Below the pieces are notes generated by a model, which was not told the DNA's origin, searched no databases, and was given only the letters and a program-made list of their open reading frames with translations. The translations under genes were made by a program, and so were the position numbers. Of a stretch of DNA of 64,000 nucleotides, positions 36,540 to 44,913 are shown piece after piece. The stretch comes from JAPLUA01 sp964625855. Its GTDB lineage: Bacteria; Verrucomicrobiota; Verrucomicrobiia; Limisphaerales; UBA8199. The stretch is from the NCBI GenBank assembly GCA_964625855.1, contig CAZVFC010000046.1, positions 1 through 64,000 on the forward strand. The letters run 5' to 3'. The number at the start of each line of letters is the position of its first letter. Position 1 is the first letter of the stretch.

Positions 36540-36641
36540 ACTCCGCCCGTTACCCCACACGAAACCCGACTGCGGCATCCGCAATAGCCCAGCGCGTAAA
36601 CCTCTGGCAAACCCGCCGAGCCGGAGAGGCTCCCAGGGCGT

Positions 36642-36730
36642 GTACACCGGAGGTACACCGGATGCACACCGGAGGTACACCGGAAAATCCGTTGTGCATC
36701 CGGTGTACCTCCGGTGCGCATCCGGTGTAC
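36642..36730. repeat. Four 11-mers plus four inverted 11-mers (hairpin array)
   Basis: Units such as GTACACCGGAG occur at 36642, 36653, 36664 and 36675; after one base, inverted units (ATCCGGTGTAC type) follow at 36687, 36698, 36709 and 36720. The copies 36653-36684 and 36699-36730 form a 32-base inverted repeat with one mismatch. The mRNA of the ABC operon would fold into a long hairpin here. Confidence 0.9.
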
Positions 36731-36867
36731 TCAGCGCGAACGGCCGGAGAGTCGGGTGGTTCGGTCCGAAATGAACCCGAAGTCTGCGGGTTTGCCGATG
36801 GTTTAACCCAACGCTTGCTCCTGCCCGATTCCACCTTCGACTTTCGGATCTTACTCATTGGCGCTTC

Positions 36868-36896
36868 TTTCGGACTTCGGAGTTCGGATTTCGGGC
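36868..36896. repeat. Tandem heptad tract, word CTTCGGA
   Basis: Successive NTTCGGA/G units (tttcgga, cttcgga, gttcgga, tttcggg), with a further diverged copy near 36832-36848. It ends next to the stop of the ATPase gene. Same word as in folK (8006-8040). Confidence 0.75.
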
Positions 36897-36903
36897 TTTT
36901 CCT

Positions 36904-38433
36904 TTACGCTCCTCCCATCTTCAAGCCCAGTTCCCGTTCGGTCACCTGCCCGCGCGCGAATTCGGCCACGAATCGCCCTTCATACATCACGAGGATGCGA
37001 TCCGACAGGGTCACGATCTCATCCAGCTCCGAGGAAACCAGCAGCACCCCTGCCCCGTCGTCCCGCGCACGCACGATGCGCTGATGGATGAACTCGATTG
37101 CCCCCACGTCCACCCCGCGCGTCGGTTGGGCCGCGATCAGCAGGCGCGGCTGCCGCTGGAATTCGCGCGCCACGATCAGCTTTTGCTGGTTGCCGCCGGA
37201 GAGCTTGCCGGCCGGCAGGTCCAAATCCGGCGGGCGTACGGCGTAGTCTTTCACGGCAAGAGTGGCGGTCTCCGCCAATTTCTTGGCATTGAGGAGCCCC
37301 AGGGAGCTGAACGCGCGACTCCGTTGCAGTCCCAGCAGGAAGTTCTCACTCACCGGCCGATCTGGCAGAAGGCCCTCCTGCAAGCGGTCCTCCGGGATCA
37401 CCGCCACACCCAACTCGCGAATCTTCCGGGCGGCGCAGCGTGATACATCCTGCTCCAGGACTTTGACGACCCCGGTGGTTCTGCATCTCGGCTCGCGCGG
37501 ATGCAGGATTGCCTGCACCAGTTCGGACTGGCCGTTCCCTTCCACCCCGGCGATGCCCACGATCTCACCACGCCTCACGGAGAAGCTGACCACCGAAAGC
37601 CGGCGGCGGCTTCCCGCGGGTCCCTTCAGGCTCAGTCCTGCGACCTCTAACGCCCGCTCTGGCCGCGGCTGGGCAGAGGGCACGTCAATGCTCAGCACCA
37701 CCTTTCGACCCACCATAAGGTTGGCAAGTTCCTGCGGATCGGTGTGCGACGTTGCCACTTCGCCCGTCACCTTCCCTGCCCGGAACACCGTGACGCAGTC
37801 CGTGAACGACATCACGTCTTTGAGCTTATGCGTCACCAACAGGATCGTCTTACCCTCGGCGCGCAGCCGTTTGAGGTTCTCGAAAAGGCCGTTCGTCTCC
37901 TGGGGCGTGAGCACGGCTGTGGGCTCATCCAGGATCAGGATCTTCGCATCCCGATAAAGAAGCTTCAGGATTTCCACCCGCTGCTGCACTCCGACGGGCA
38001 GCTCCTCGATCGCACGATTCCAGTCCACCGGCAGACCATACTGGCTGGCCAAAGCCTCCAGTTTGCGCCGGGCCGTCGGGCGGTCAATCAGGCCCCGGCG
38101 GATGGGCTCCGCGCCCAGCAAAATGTTGTCCAGCGCCGAGTAAGGGCCGGCGAGCATGAAATGCTGGTGCACCATGCCGATGCCGCGGGCGATGGCATCC
38201 GCTGGCGACGCCCAGACGCATCTCGTCCCCCCAAGCAGGATCTCTCCTGAGTCTGGCCGCAACATGCCGTAAAGCAGCTTCATCGCGGTGGATTTCCCGG
38301 CGCCATTTTCGCCAATCACGCCATGAATCTTGCCGGCTTCGACCCGCAGGTTTACCCCCGCATTGGCCGCCACCTTGCCGAACCGCTTCGTCAGTTCGCG
38401 CAACTCCACGATTGGGGCTGTGCCGGGCGTCAT
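36904..38433 (-). CDS. ABC transporter ATPase, duplicated-domain (BMP-type)
   Basis: A 509-residue protein with two ABC cassettes, energising the two permeases. The first cassette has Walker A GENGAGKST, signature LPVGVQQRVEI and Walker B LILDEPTAVL. The second has a degenerate Walker A (GVEGNGQSELV) and signature LSGGNQQKLIVAREF. This is the RbsA/MglA-like duplicated layout used for sugars and nucleosides. ATG 38433 lies 25 bases beyond the stop of the substrate-binding protein gene, in the same operon. Confidence 0.95.
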   Translation of the reverse strand: MTPGTAPIVELRELTKRFGKVAANAGVNLRVEAGKIHGVIGENGAGKSTAMKLLYGMLRPDSGEILLGGTRCVWASPADAIARGIGMVHQHFMLAGPYSALDNILLGAEPIRRGLIDRPTARRKLEALASQYGLPVDWNRAIEELPVGVQQRVEILKLLYRDAKILILDEPTAVLTPQETNGLFENLKRLRAEGKTILLVTHKLKDVMSFTDCVTVFRAGKVTGEVATSHTDPQELANLMVGRKVVLSIDVPSAQPRPERALEVAGLSLKGPAGSRRRLSVVSFSVRRGEIVGIAGVEGNGQSELVQAILHPREPRCRTTGVVKVLEQDVSRCAARKIRELGVAVIPEDRLQEGLLPDRPVSENFLLGLQRSRAFSSLGLLNAKKLAETATLAVKDYAVRPPDLDLPAGKLSGGNQQKLIVAREFQRQPRLLIAAQPTRGVDVGAIEFIHQRIVRARDDGAGVLLVSSELDEIVTLSDRILVMYEGRFVAEFARGQVTERELGLKMGGA

Positions 38434-38458
38434 GTTGCCCGTAGTGTATAGACAGGGC

Positions 38459-39481
38459 TCAGCGCTTCTGAAGCTTATAATAGTCCGGCACAACGATCTT
38501 CCCGGCAATAATCTCCGCCTTCAACTCGTCCGCGCGCTGGCGCACGGGTTCGCTCAGTATCTTTTCATTATACTGGTCCACCGCGTAGCCTATACCCTTG
38601 TTCTTTAGCCCGTACCGTTTCACTCCGCCGCTGAACTTGCCGGCCTTGGCGTCTTCAATTGTGGTGAACACCGCCTCGTCCACACGCTTCAACATGCTCG
38701 TCAGGATCAAGCCCGGCTTGGTCCAATTCTGGTTGGCGTCCACTCCAATCGCGAATTTCCTTTTCTCCTCCGCCGCGTCGAATACACCCAGCCCGGAAGC
38801 GCCCGCCGCCGCGAAGATGATGTCCGCCCCGGCCTCGTATTGCGATACCGCCAACTCCTTCCCTTTGGGCGGGTTGTTCCAGGCTTCGCTCGTCACCCCA
38901 ACGTAATTGTCCACCACCTTGATCTCAGGATTGATTTTCTTTGCGCCGGCTTCGTAGCCCATCTCGAAGCGACGGATCAGGGGAATATCCATCCCGCCCA
39001 CGAATCCGATTTTGCCCGTCTTGCTGGTCATGGCGGCAATGGCGCCGATCAGATAGGCTCCTTCATGCTCCTCGAACATCAACGACCGCACGTTGGGCGC
39101 ATCCACTTCCGAATCCACGATGGCGAAATGACCGTTCGGGAACTGCGAGGCGACCTTTTGGATCGCATCCTTTTGGGCAAATCCGACGCCGATGATGAGG
39201 TCAAACTTGCGCTGCGCCAGCGCCCGCAACATGGGCTCGAAGGCATTGTCGTCCGGCGCTTCGACGTATTTGAGGAAGATGCCCAGTTTGTCCCTGGCTC
39301 GCGTCGCGCCTTCATAAGCAGACGAGTTGAAGGACTTGTCGTCCTTTCCTCCGCGATCCAGCACTAGCCCCACCTTGAACTCGGCCAGGGCCGGCGGCAA
39401 TGAGACCGCCAGCCCTGCCCCCAACACGAGCAATGCCCATAGAAACCTTGGCCAATTCCGCGCAATGCAACTTCGTGTCAT
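38459..39481 (-). CDS. BMP-family ABC substrate-binding protein
   Basis: A 340-residue exported binding protein. A signal peptide (LWALLVLGAGLAVSLPPALA) precedes the Bmp domain: KVGLVLDRGGKDDKSFNSSAYEG is the family start, followed by LIIGVGFAQKDAI and VDNYVGVTSEAWNNPPKGKELA. Family members bind purine nucleosides or related compounds. No lipobox cysteine is visible near the cleavage site. It heads the ABC operon (binding protein, ATPase, two permeases). Confidence 0.93.
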   Translation of the reverse strand: MTRSCIARNWPRFLWALLVLGAGLAVSLPPALAEFKVGLVLDRGGKDDKSFNSSAYEGATRARDKLGIFLKYVEAPDDNAFEPMLRALAQRKFDLIIGVGFAQKDAIQKVASQFPNGHFAIVDSEVDAPNVRSLMFEEHEGAYLIGAIAAMTSKTGKIGFVGGMDIPLIRRFEMGYEAGAKKINPEIKVVDNYVGVTSEAWNNPPKGKELAVSQYEAGADIIFAAAGASGLGVFDAAEEKRKFAIGVDANQNWTKPGLILTSMLKRVDEAVFTTIEDAKAGKFSGGVKRYGLKNKGIGYAVDQYNEKILSEPVRQRADELKAEIIAGKIVVPDYYKLQKR

Positions 39482-39733
39482 GCAGTGGTTCTAGGGGCAA
39501 ACCCCTGTCCGGTCAATATTCTGCTCAACCGCTTCCATGTTTTGCCGTGTTGACATTCTGGAGCGGTCTCATAGCCTTATAGTGATTCGGGTGGCGGATC
39601 GTTTACTTCAGCGGGATTCCCCATCCCCACCTCCTTGGCGAACCGTTGCCCGAATCACTTTCACGTTCTCTCCCATGTCTGTGGCACCCGGACGAACGCG
39701 ATGGCCCCGAAACCCGAGGACCGCCGCGGCCGG

Positions 39734-41359
39734 TTAGCGCTTCGGGGCGGGCGCCGCACCCAGCAGTTGTTGCTTCTTGCGGTCCGGCAGAGGCGATTGG
39801 TTTATCCAGTTGCGCGCGGCATCCGGGTCGGCCTTGAGCCAGGTCCGCGCGATGGTCTCCAGCCGGCTGTTGCGGATGTCCGTGTTCGAGACCATTTCGG
39901 CCCATTGCACCGCCGTCTCGGGCGCGGTTCTTGCCACCGCGGTGGCGTAGCCTCCGATTGCCACGTCGCGCGACGGTCCTTCCGGGAGCGATTGGAGCCA
40001 CGGCGCCGCTTCGGCCGGCGCATACGCCGCCCACTGCTGCGCCACTTGCTGCAAGACTTTCTCCCGCAACTTCCCTTCCGGGAAGCTCGCCGCCCACGAC
40101 GCGGCCTGCTCCGGATCATAACTCGCCCACTGCGACATCACCGCGGCTGCCGCGCCGTCCTGGGCTCCGCCGGCCGGAAGACTGGAAACGAATTGCGCCG
40201 CCTCCTGGGGCGAATTGAGCGCCCAGCTCCCGGCGATGCTGGTCAGCACGCGGTCGCGCGTCGCGTCCTGCGGCAGCGTATTGGCCCATCCCATCGCCGC
40301 GGTCGGGTCGGCCGAACCCCAACGGCTGGCTACGCGGTTGAGCAGGTCCGAGCGGAATGCCTCGGGGAAACTTTCCAGGTAGGCCATCGCGCCCCGCGCA
40401 TCCGTCTGCATCCAGCGAAAGCTCAACTGGCTCAGCGCCGTCTCGCGGTCTCGCCCCTCCGGCAACTGCTGCATCCAGGCGATCGCCGCATTCGCGTCCT
40501 TCTCCACCCAGCGTGACGCCACGGTGCTCAGCAACTCGCTGCGCACCGCCCCCGCCGGCAACGAACTCGCCAGTTCGGCCGCCGCCTGCGGACTTGTGTT
40601 CGCCATCTGGTAAGCGATCCGGCGGATCGCCTCGCGTTGCGCGCCCCCGGCAGGCAGGCTCTTCGCCCAGGCCGCGGCGTCGTCCAGATCGGTCCGCCCC
40701 CATTGGTTGGCCACCAGCCCGATGGCGTCGTTCTTCAGGCGGCCCGAGGGCATGTTCTGGATGAATTCCGCCGCGGCCTGCGGATCGGTCTTCACCCACG
40801 AGTTAACCATGGATTGTAGAATGCCCCGCTGCACGGTGGGGTCGGTAAGTTGCTGCGCCCAGGCGAATGCCGCTGCCGGGTCCTTCTTCACCCACTCGGC
40901 CGCCACGGTCTGCATGGATTGGTCGCGCAGATTGCTGTCCGGCATCTGCATCGCCCCCTTCAGGGCGGCCGTCGGATCCACGCTGGCCCATTTCCCAAAA
41001 GCCGTCTGGTAGGCGTTGAATTTCGCTGACCCTGCAGGCATCCGGCCGATGACCGAAAACGCCTGGCCAAAATCATCGCGCCCCAGCGCTTCCGTAACCT
41101 CCTGCAACGCCATGGCGGTCGCCGATAGCTTGGGAGCGGCCTTCGGAGTTGTCGCGCCGGCTTTGGGCGCGTCTCCGGCTTCTTGCTTCGCCACCGCGGA
41201 ATTGGTGCCGCTCACGGCTGAATTCGAGGCGGACGGGGCATCGCTCTCGGCCGATGATTCCGCCGTGCCCGGCAGAATGAACTTGCGGTCCAGATAGATG
41301 CCCGCCACCAGCCCCAACGCGGCAAAGAAAGTGCAACTGACGAGGGTCTTGGCTCTCAT
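39734..41359 (-). CDS. Exported protein of fourteen 32-residue helical repeats
   Basis: A 541-residue protein (from ATG 41359) with an N-terminal membrane/signal helix (TLVSCTFFAALGLVAGIYL) and an Ala/Ser/Pro-rich linker. About residues 95-530 are fourteen repeats, most 32 residues, of the form D-P-x-A-A-x-x-W-A-x-x-L-P-x-G-x-x-R then a helix ending V-A-x-x-W. The predicted fold is an alpha-solenoid, probably a scaffold in the periplasm. The open frame extends 90 residues upstream; that part looks unrelated. No enzyme motif was seen. The repeat family was not identified. Confidence 0.8.
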   Translation of the reverse strand: MRAKTLVSCTFFAALGLVAGIYLDRKFILPGTAESSAESDAPSASNSAVSGTNSAVAKQEAGDAPKAGATTPKAAPKLSATAMALQEVTEALGRDDFGQAFSVIGRMPAGSAKFNAYQTAFGKWASVDPTAALKGAMQMPDSNLRDQSMQTVAAEWVKKDPAAAFAWAQQLTDPTVQRGILQSMVNSWVKTDPQAAAEFIQNMPSGRLKNDAIGLVANQWGRTDLDDAAAWAKSLPAGGAQREAIRRIAYQMANTSPQAAAELASSLPAGAVRSELLSTVASRWVEKDANAAIAWMQQLPEGRDRETALSQLSFRWMQTDARGAMAYLESFPEAFRSDLLNRVASRWGSADPTAAMGWANTLPQDATRDRVLTSIAGSWALNSPQEAAQFVSSLPAGGAQDGAAAAVMSQWASYDPEQAASWAASFPEGKLREKVLQQVAQQWAAYAPAEAAPWLQSLPEGPSRDVAIGGYATAVARTAPETAVQWAEMVSNTDIRNSRLETIARTWLKADPDAARNWINQSPLPDRKKQQLLGAAPAPKR

Positions 41360-41726
41360 GCTCAAGGTCTTATTTATATCACCGCGCCGCGAAAGCAAGC
41401 ACGCTGTTCTCAACGGCGACGCGCGCACTGCAACGGCCATGTAACCGGCCAAGGCGGTATCGTCCCAGCGTATCGCCTTTTGCAGACAGCTTGCGACTTC
41501 AAACAGATTGCAGCTCCGCTTGGTGGATATCTTCATTGGTCTTTCTCCAAGCCTGCGAGCCTGCCCCGCGTGTCGGTAACCCACCATCCATCGTGTCATC
41601 ATCTTTTTCGTCAGGTTCATTGACACCCCGCGGCCGGTGAACGCTGGCGGGCCTTAACATGGGGCTTGCAATCCCCCAGCAGAGGCGCAGAGTCGTGGTT
41701 GCTGTCTCGACACAAGGAAAGCGTCT
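41360..41726. other. Divergent intergenic region with possible gene remnant
   Basis: About 367 bases between the repeat-protein and LamG genes. On the minus strand 41536-41400 an in-frame piece (MKISTKRSCNLFEVASCLQK onward) with its own GGAG ribosome-binding site looks like the N-terminus of an unrelated small protein, then runs into the repeat-protein gene. A second-site promoter for the LamG gene is expected; GGAAAG precedes its ATG. Confidence 0.4.
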
Positions 41727-42731
41727 ATGAAAAGAACGAAACTATTATTCGGGATTCTGACAATCACGGCGACCCTTGCCATGCAAGTCCACGCCCAAGA
41801 CTGGCTCACCAACGGATTGATTGCGTATTACCCGTTCAACGGGAATGCCAACGATGCCAGCGGGAATGGGAACAATGGGGTGGTAATGAACGCCGTCCTT
41901 ACCACAGACCGCTCTGGCGTGAGCGATTGCGCTTACCAATTTAACGGCGTGAATGCCCATATCGTGGCACCGAATCAGAGCTACCTGAGCTTCCCCAATG
42001 GCGAATTCACTATCAGCCTGTGGGCGAGAGTTGATGGCTCCACTCCGAATCCTATGCACTTTTTAGCTCTGGATAACGGCTCAGGCAACCATGTCAAGTG
42101 GTTTATCCAGTTCGGGTGGTCACCCAACCAATTGCCAAACCCATCGCCAGGTAGTTACCTGAATTTTCATATAAATGAAACAGCCCCGTACCACGGCTAT
42201 TGGCTTGCGACAACTCGGTACAGACCAGCGTTAGGGTCATGGCATCAGTACATTTTCACTAAAGCGGGCACCGATTACACGCTCTATATTGATGGAGTTC
42301 GTGCATCTGCAACAAATTACATGATTGACGGTACCGCAGGCTATGCTGTTTACACAAATGTTGTTGGTCCTTCCGCAATCCCTTCGGGCATAACAGCCCC
42401 ATTGACAATTGGTTCGGCTGAAGGTGTTGGTTGGGTGAACGGTAAGTTGGACGATATCCGCATTTACGGCCGTGTTTTCTCGCCCACGGAAGTTCAGCAA
42501 CTTTATGCGATTGAGTACGGCCCACGTCTGGATTTGGTCAAGGCAGTCAAGCCGTCGTTCTCAGCACTCCTCCTCGGCACCAATTACCAATTGCAGGTTT
42601 CCGCCGACATGAACGTCTGGACCAATCAAGGCTCGCCATTCACAGCCACCAACCCCACCATGATTTACCCGCAGTATTGGGACGTAGACAATTGGAACAG
42701 CCTCTTTTTCCGTTTGCAGGTTGCCCCCTGA
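41727..42731 (+). CDS. Secreted LamG-domain protein
   Basis: A 334-residue exported protein. Signal peptide of about 23 residues (ILTITATLAMQVHAQ). WLTNGLIAYYPFNGNANDASGN and the pattern GWVNGKLDDIRIYGRVFSPTEVQQLY (about 230-255) mark a concanavalin A/LamG domain. The last 60 residues form a small beta module (NYQLQVSADMNVWTNQ ... LFFRLQVAP) like the C-terminus of the beta-strand-repeat protein at 17949. GGAAAG lies five bases before ATG. The gene is visibly richer in A+T than its neighbours, which may mean recent transfer. Possible role: binding an exported glycan. Confidence 0.82.
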   Translation: MKRTKLLFGILTITATLAMQVHAQDWLTNGLIAYYPFNGNANDASGNGNNGVVMNAVLTTDRSGVSDCAYQFNGVNAHIVAPNQSYLSFPNGEFTISLWARVDGSTPNPMHFLALDNGSGNHVKWFIQFGWSPNQLPNPSPGSYLNFHINETAPYHGYWLATTRYRPALGSWHQYIFTKAGTDYTLYIDGVRASATNYMIDGTAGYAVYTNVVGPSAIPSGITAPLTIGSAEGVGWVNGKLDDIRIYGRVFSPTEVQQLYAIEYGPRLDLVKAVKPSFSALLLGTNYQLQVSADMNVWTNQGSPFTATNPTMIYPQYWDVDNWNSLFFRLQVAP

Positions 42732-42772
42732 TCCGGGTAGGTGGCTAAGGCCAACGGCCGATCAAGAGGCTC

Positions 42773-42841
42773 GCCCGCCAGTGCGTGATGAGCGTTTTGC
42801 CAGACATGTGCGAATTGCTCGCACGCACGCAACTGGCGGGC
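42773..42841 (+). other. Stem structure after the LamG gene
   Basis: GCCCGCCAGT (42773-42782) is complementary to ACTGGCGGGC (42832-42841), with an additional short pairing GCGTG/CACGC inside. It lies 40 bases after the LamG stop. No run of T follows, so it is not a typical intrinsic terminator; it could protect the 3' end of the mRNA. Confidence 0.45.
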
Positions 42842-43251
42842 AAGTAAGGTCAAACTGTGCTCAATAGGGGCGCTGTGAATAGTAACGAGAGCACGCTGGC
42901 ATCGGCGGATTGCGGCTGGCTTCCGGGAACGACTAGCATCGGGATTCGGGGGCCATTGCGTGACAGGTCCAGCCGATGCCAAAGCTCAGCCAGCACAGCG
43001 TCGAATCTCCTCCTGAAGCTGATAGCCTCGCGCGCAAGGCCAACCGATGGGAAGAAGCCCTGCTCCGCAGCGAGGCCGGAATCTAGGCAGCCAGACACGA
43101 ATTCCAGACAGCCTTCAATAAAGGCCCACTTCGATCGGTTGCGAGCCTCGCTCGGCCACGTATGTTACTCGTATCACGATGGTTGCAGCCGTCGGGCAGG
43201 TTTTCGTTCCTGCCCGCAAGGCCGCATCAGGCAACGGTGTGGGCACGGTGA

Positions 43252-43305
43252 TACCCCGGTGTGGTCCCCATGGGGGTCGGCCCCCATGGGGACCACACCG
43301 GGGTA
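43252..43305. repeat. Perfect 25-base inverted repeat with 4-base loop
   Basis: Arm 43252-43276 (taccccggtgtggtcc...) is the exact reverse complement of 43281-43305, with only TCGG between. It is very GC-rich and would form an exceptionally stable cruciform or RNA hairpin. No run of T follows, so it is unlike a normal terminator. It lies in a gene-free gap between the LamG and DUF1566 genes. Confidence 0.9.
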
Positions 43306-43451
43306 CCGCCGTAGCCTCACCGAGAAGACGTGTTCCACCACTGCTGGAATGGCCCAAGCCAGGCTCAGGCTGCCAAACCGGGAGCGCGCTGAGTCCTGTC
43401 CGTGCCATGTTCAGGCCTTGAACCACGGCGGAGCGAGGCCCCCTGCCTCGG

Positions 43452-44840
43452 TTATTGGAAAATGGAGCGGCTCATGCCTCTCACGAGGCGGACGTAATTG
43501 TAGATGCGGATGACATCGCCCTGCGGGCCGCGACCGTGCGGGAACATCGCAGGGTCACCAGCCTTGGGGTCGCTGCGCTGCGAGCCGGCGCCGTGGACAT
43601 CTACAAAGTGATAATCTCCGGCCCCTTTGCCTGGCGGTTCCATCCCCGGCGGCCTTCCCGCTGGTGGGCTGCCAAAATCGGGTCTCGGGCCGGGACCGAA
43701 ACCACCACCCCGTCCAGGAGGTCCGCCCGCCATGCCGCGCGGGTTCATCCAGCCCGCCGCTCGGCCGAAAGCGACATACATCGCGGCGGCACCGCCCTTG
43801 AGCCCCGCGTGCGTCGTGGCCGACCAATAGAAGGGATAGTCCGCCTGATGCGCTTCGTTGGTGATCGTGGCGCAGGTGAAGACCGGGTCAATGGCGGGCG
43901 AACGCGACGTGTCCGGAGAGCGCGAGTAGTCCACGATGCTCTGCAGCTCCTTCACGCTCGGCAGCCGCCAGTCGTCGTGCCCGAGCAACTTCGCCGCGTT
44001 CTGCTTCTGCACCCAGGCCAGGGCGTCCTGCCAGTTCATGCCCCTGCCGCTGTCGGTCTTGGACCACATCAAACCAGTCGCGCGGTCCGTGATGGTGCCG
44101 TCGCGGTTGTCATGGAAATCGTTTTTGCCGAAGCTCGGATTCCCCCGCACACAGAGCACGAAGAACGTCTTTTCCACGCCCCCGCCCGGCATCTGCAGGT
44201 CGTAGCCTTTGATCCGCCCGTCGGCGAAGTTCACGCCGAAGAGCTTCGCGAACCCGCGGGGCGATTTGCCAACGTACTGGGTGCTCGACGCAAATTGCGA
44301 ATCAATCACGCGCTCGCCAGCGCGGGTATCACCGTAGGCGAACTTGAAATACTGCGTGTTTATGTAGGGCGTGAGGCGCGAAGTGTCCATGTCCATGGGA
44401 CCGCTAGGGTCGGTGCCACGGCCGTCGAAGAGCGAATACAGTTCCTTGATGGACGGCAACCGCCAGTCATCGAAGCCGCCAAACCTCGCGGCGTTCAGTT
44501 TTGACGGGAGCCCTTGGGCCTGGGCCAGGGTCAGCTTGTCGCGTCGAGTCAGCGAGCCGTCTCCATCAGTGTCCGGGCTGCGCTGCCAATCCAGGCCGGT
44601 GACATTGTCGCGCACCGCCAAGCCGTCGGCGCTGAGCGTGTAACTGGCGGGGTGCGCCCGGAACTGGGCATCCTGGCCGTAGAACGGCTGCCCCGGTTTT
44701 GGCGGCGCGATTTCGCTCCGGTTGTCGTAACACTTCTTCTGGCCGGTATCTACGATGGGATAGGCTTGGGCGGCGCGAAGGGCGTTGACCGACAGGCCCG
44801 TTGCCAGCACGGCTGCAAAGAATAAAGCGAGGGAGTTCAT
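43452..44840 (-). CDS. Tandem DUF1566 (Lcl C-terminal) protein
   Basis: A 462-residue exported protein with a signal peptide (LFFAAVLATGLSVNALRAAQA). Two DUF1566/Lcl_C-like domains are seen: TGLDWQRSP ... DDWRLPSIKELYSLFD (about 80-145) and TGLMWSKTDSGRGMNWQDAL ... DDWRLPSVKELQSIVD (about 255-315). The paired DDWRLPS-x-KEL motifs show internal duplication. A Gly/Pro-rich stretch (about 360-400) interrupts the second domain. This family is of unknown function, with a C-type-lectin-like fold proposed. It ends near the palindrome-containing gap, and starts 9 bases from the left att-like repeat. Confidence 0.88.
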   Translation of the reverse strand: MNSLALFFAAVLATGLSVNALRAAQAYPIVDTGQKKCYDNRSEIAPPKPGQPFYGQDAQFRAHPASYTLSADGLAVRDNVTGLDWQRSPDTDGDGSLTRRDKLTLAQAQGLPSKLNAARFGGFDDWRLPSIKELYSLFDGRGTDPSGPMDMDTSRLTPYINTQYFKFAYGDTRAGERVIDSQFASSTQYVGKSPRGFAKLFGVNFADGRIKGYDLQMPGGGVEKTFFVLCVRGNPSFGKNDFHDNRDGTITDRATGLMWSKTDSGRGMNWQDALAWVQKQNAAKLLGHDDWRLPSVKELQSIVDYSRSPDTSRSPAIDPVFTCATITNEAHQADYPFYWSATTHAGLKGGAAAMYVAFGRAAGWMNPRGMAGGPPGRGGGFGPGPRPDFGSPPAGRPPGMEPPGKGAGDYHFVDVHGAGSQRSDPKAGDPAMFPHGRGPQGDVIRIYNYVRLVRGMSRSIFQ

Positions 44841-44848
44841 GATGCATG

Positions 44849-44891
44849 AAAATGGTCGGGGCGGCGAGATCTGAACTCACGACCTGCTGAA
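44849..44891 (-). repeat. Duplicated tRNA-Pro 3' end (att-like repeat, distal)
   Basis: A 43-base segment identical at 40 of 43 positions to 45905-45947, the 3' end of tRNA-Pro(GGG). It copies the CCA, acceptor 3' strand, T-arm, variable region and the 3' strand of the anticodon stem, but not the 5' half. This is what remains at the far end of an element integrated at a tRNA 3' end. It is in the same orientation as the intact copy. Confidence 0.85.
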
Positions 44892-44913
44892 GCCAACTGC
44901 GAAGCCGACCGCA

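Larger units (their letters stand above)
36540..36903. other. Intra-operon gap with repeats
   Basis: A 364-base gap between the ATPase and first permease genes. It contains the 11-base inverted repeat array (36642-36730) and a heptad tract (36868-36896). No gene is seen. Open frames through the repeats are not protein-like. Confidence 0.6.
42732..43451. other. 720-base gap with two inverted repeats
   Basis: No gene was supported; frames on both strands have no recognisable protein features, although one 82-residue minus-strand frame (42850-43098) could be a decayed fragment. It holds a stem (42773-42841) and a perfect 25-base palindrome (43252-43305). Confidence 0.5.

Noticed and set aside
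36536..36858. Small protein frames in the 11-mer repeat array
   Set aside because: They read through the repeat on both strands and give repetitive non-protein-like sequence.
42857..43513. 218-codon plus-strand frame through the 25-base palindrome
   Set aside because: Reads through repeats and overlaps the DUF1566 gene end. No family features were seen.
44853..44894. A second tRNA-Pro gene
   Set aside because: Only the 3' part of the tRNA is present, lacking the anticodon loop and 5' half, and it has changes in the T-arm. It is a duplicated end, not a gene.
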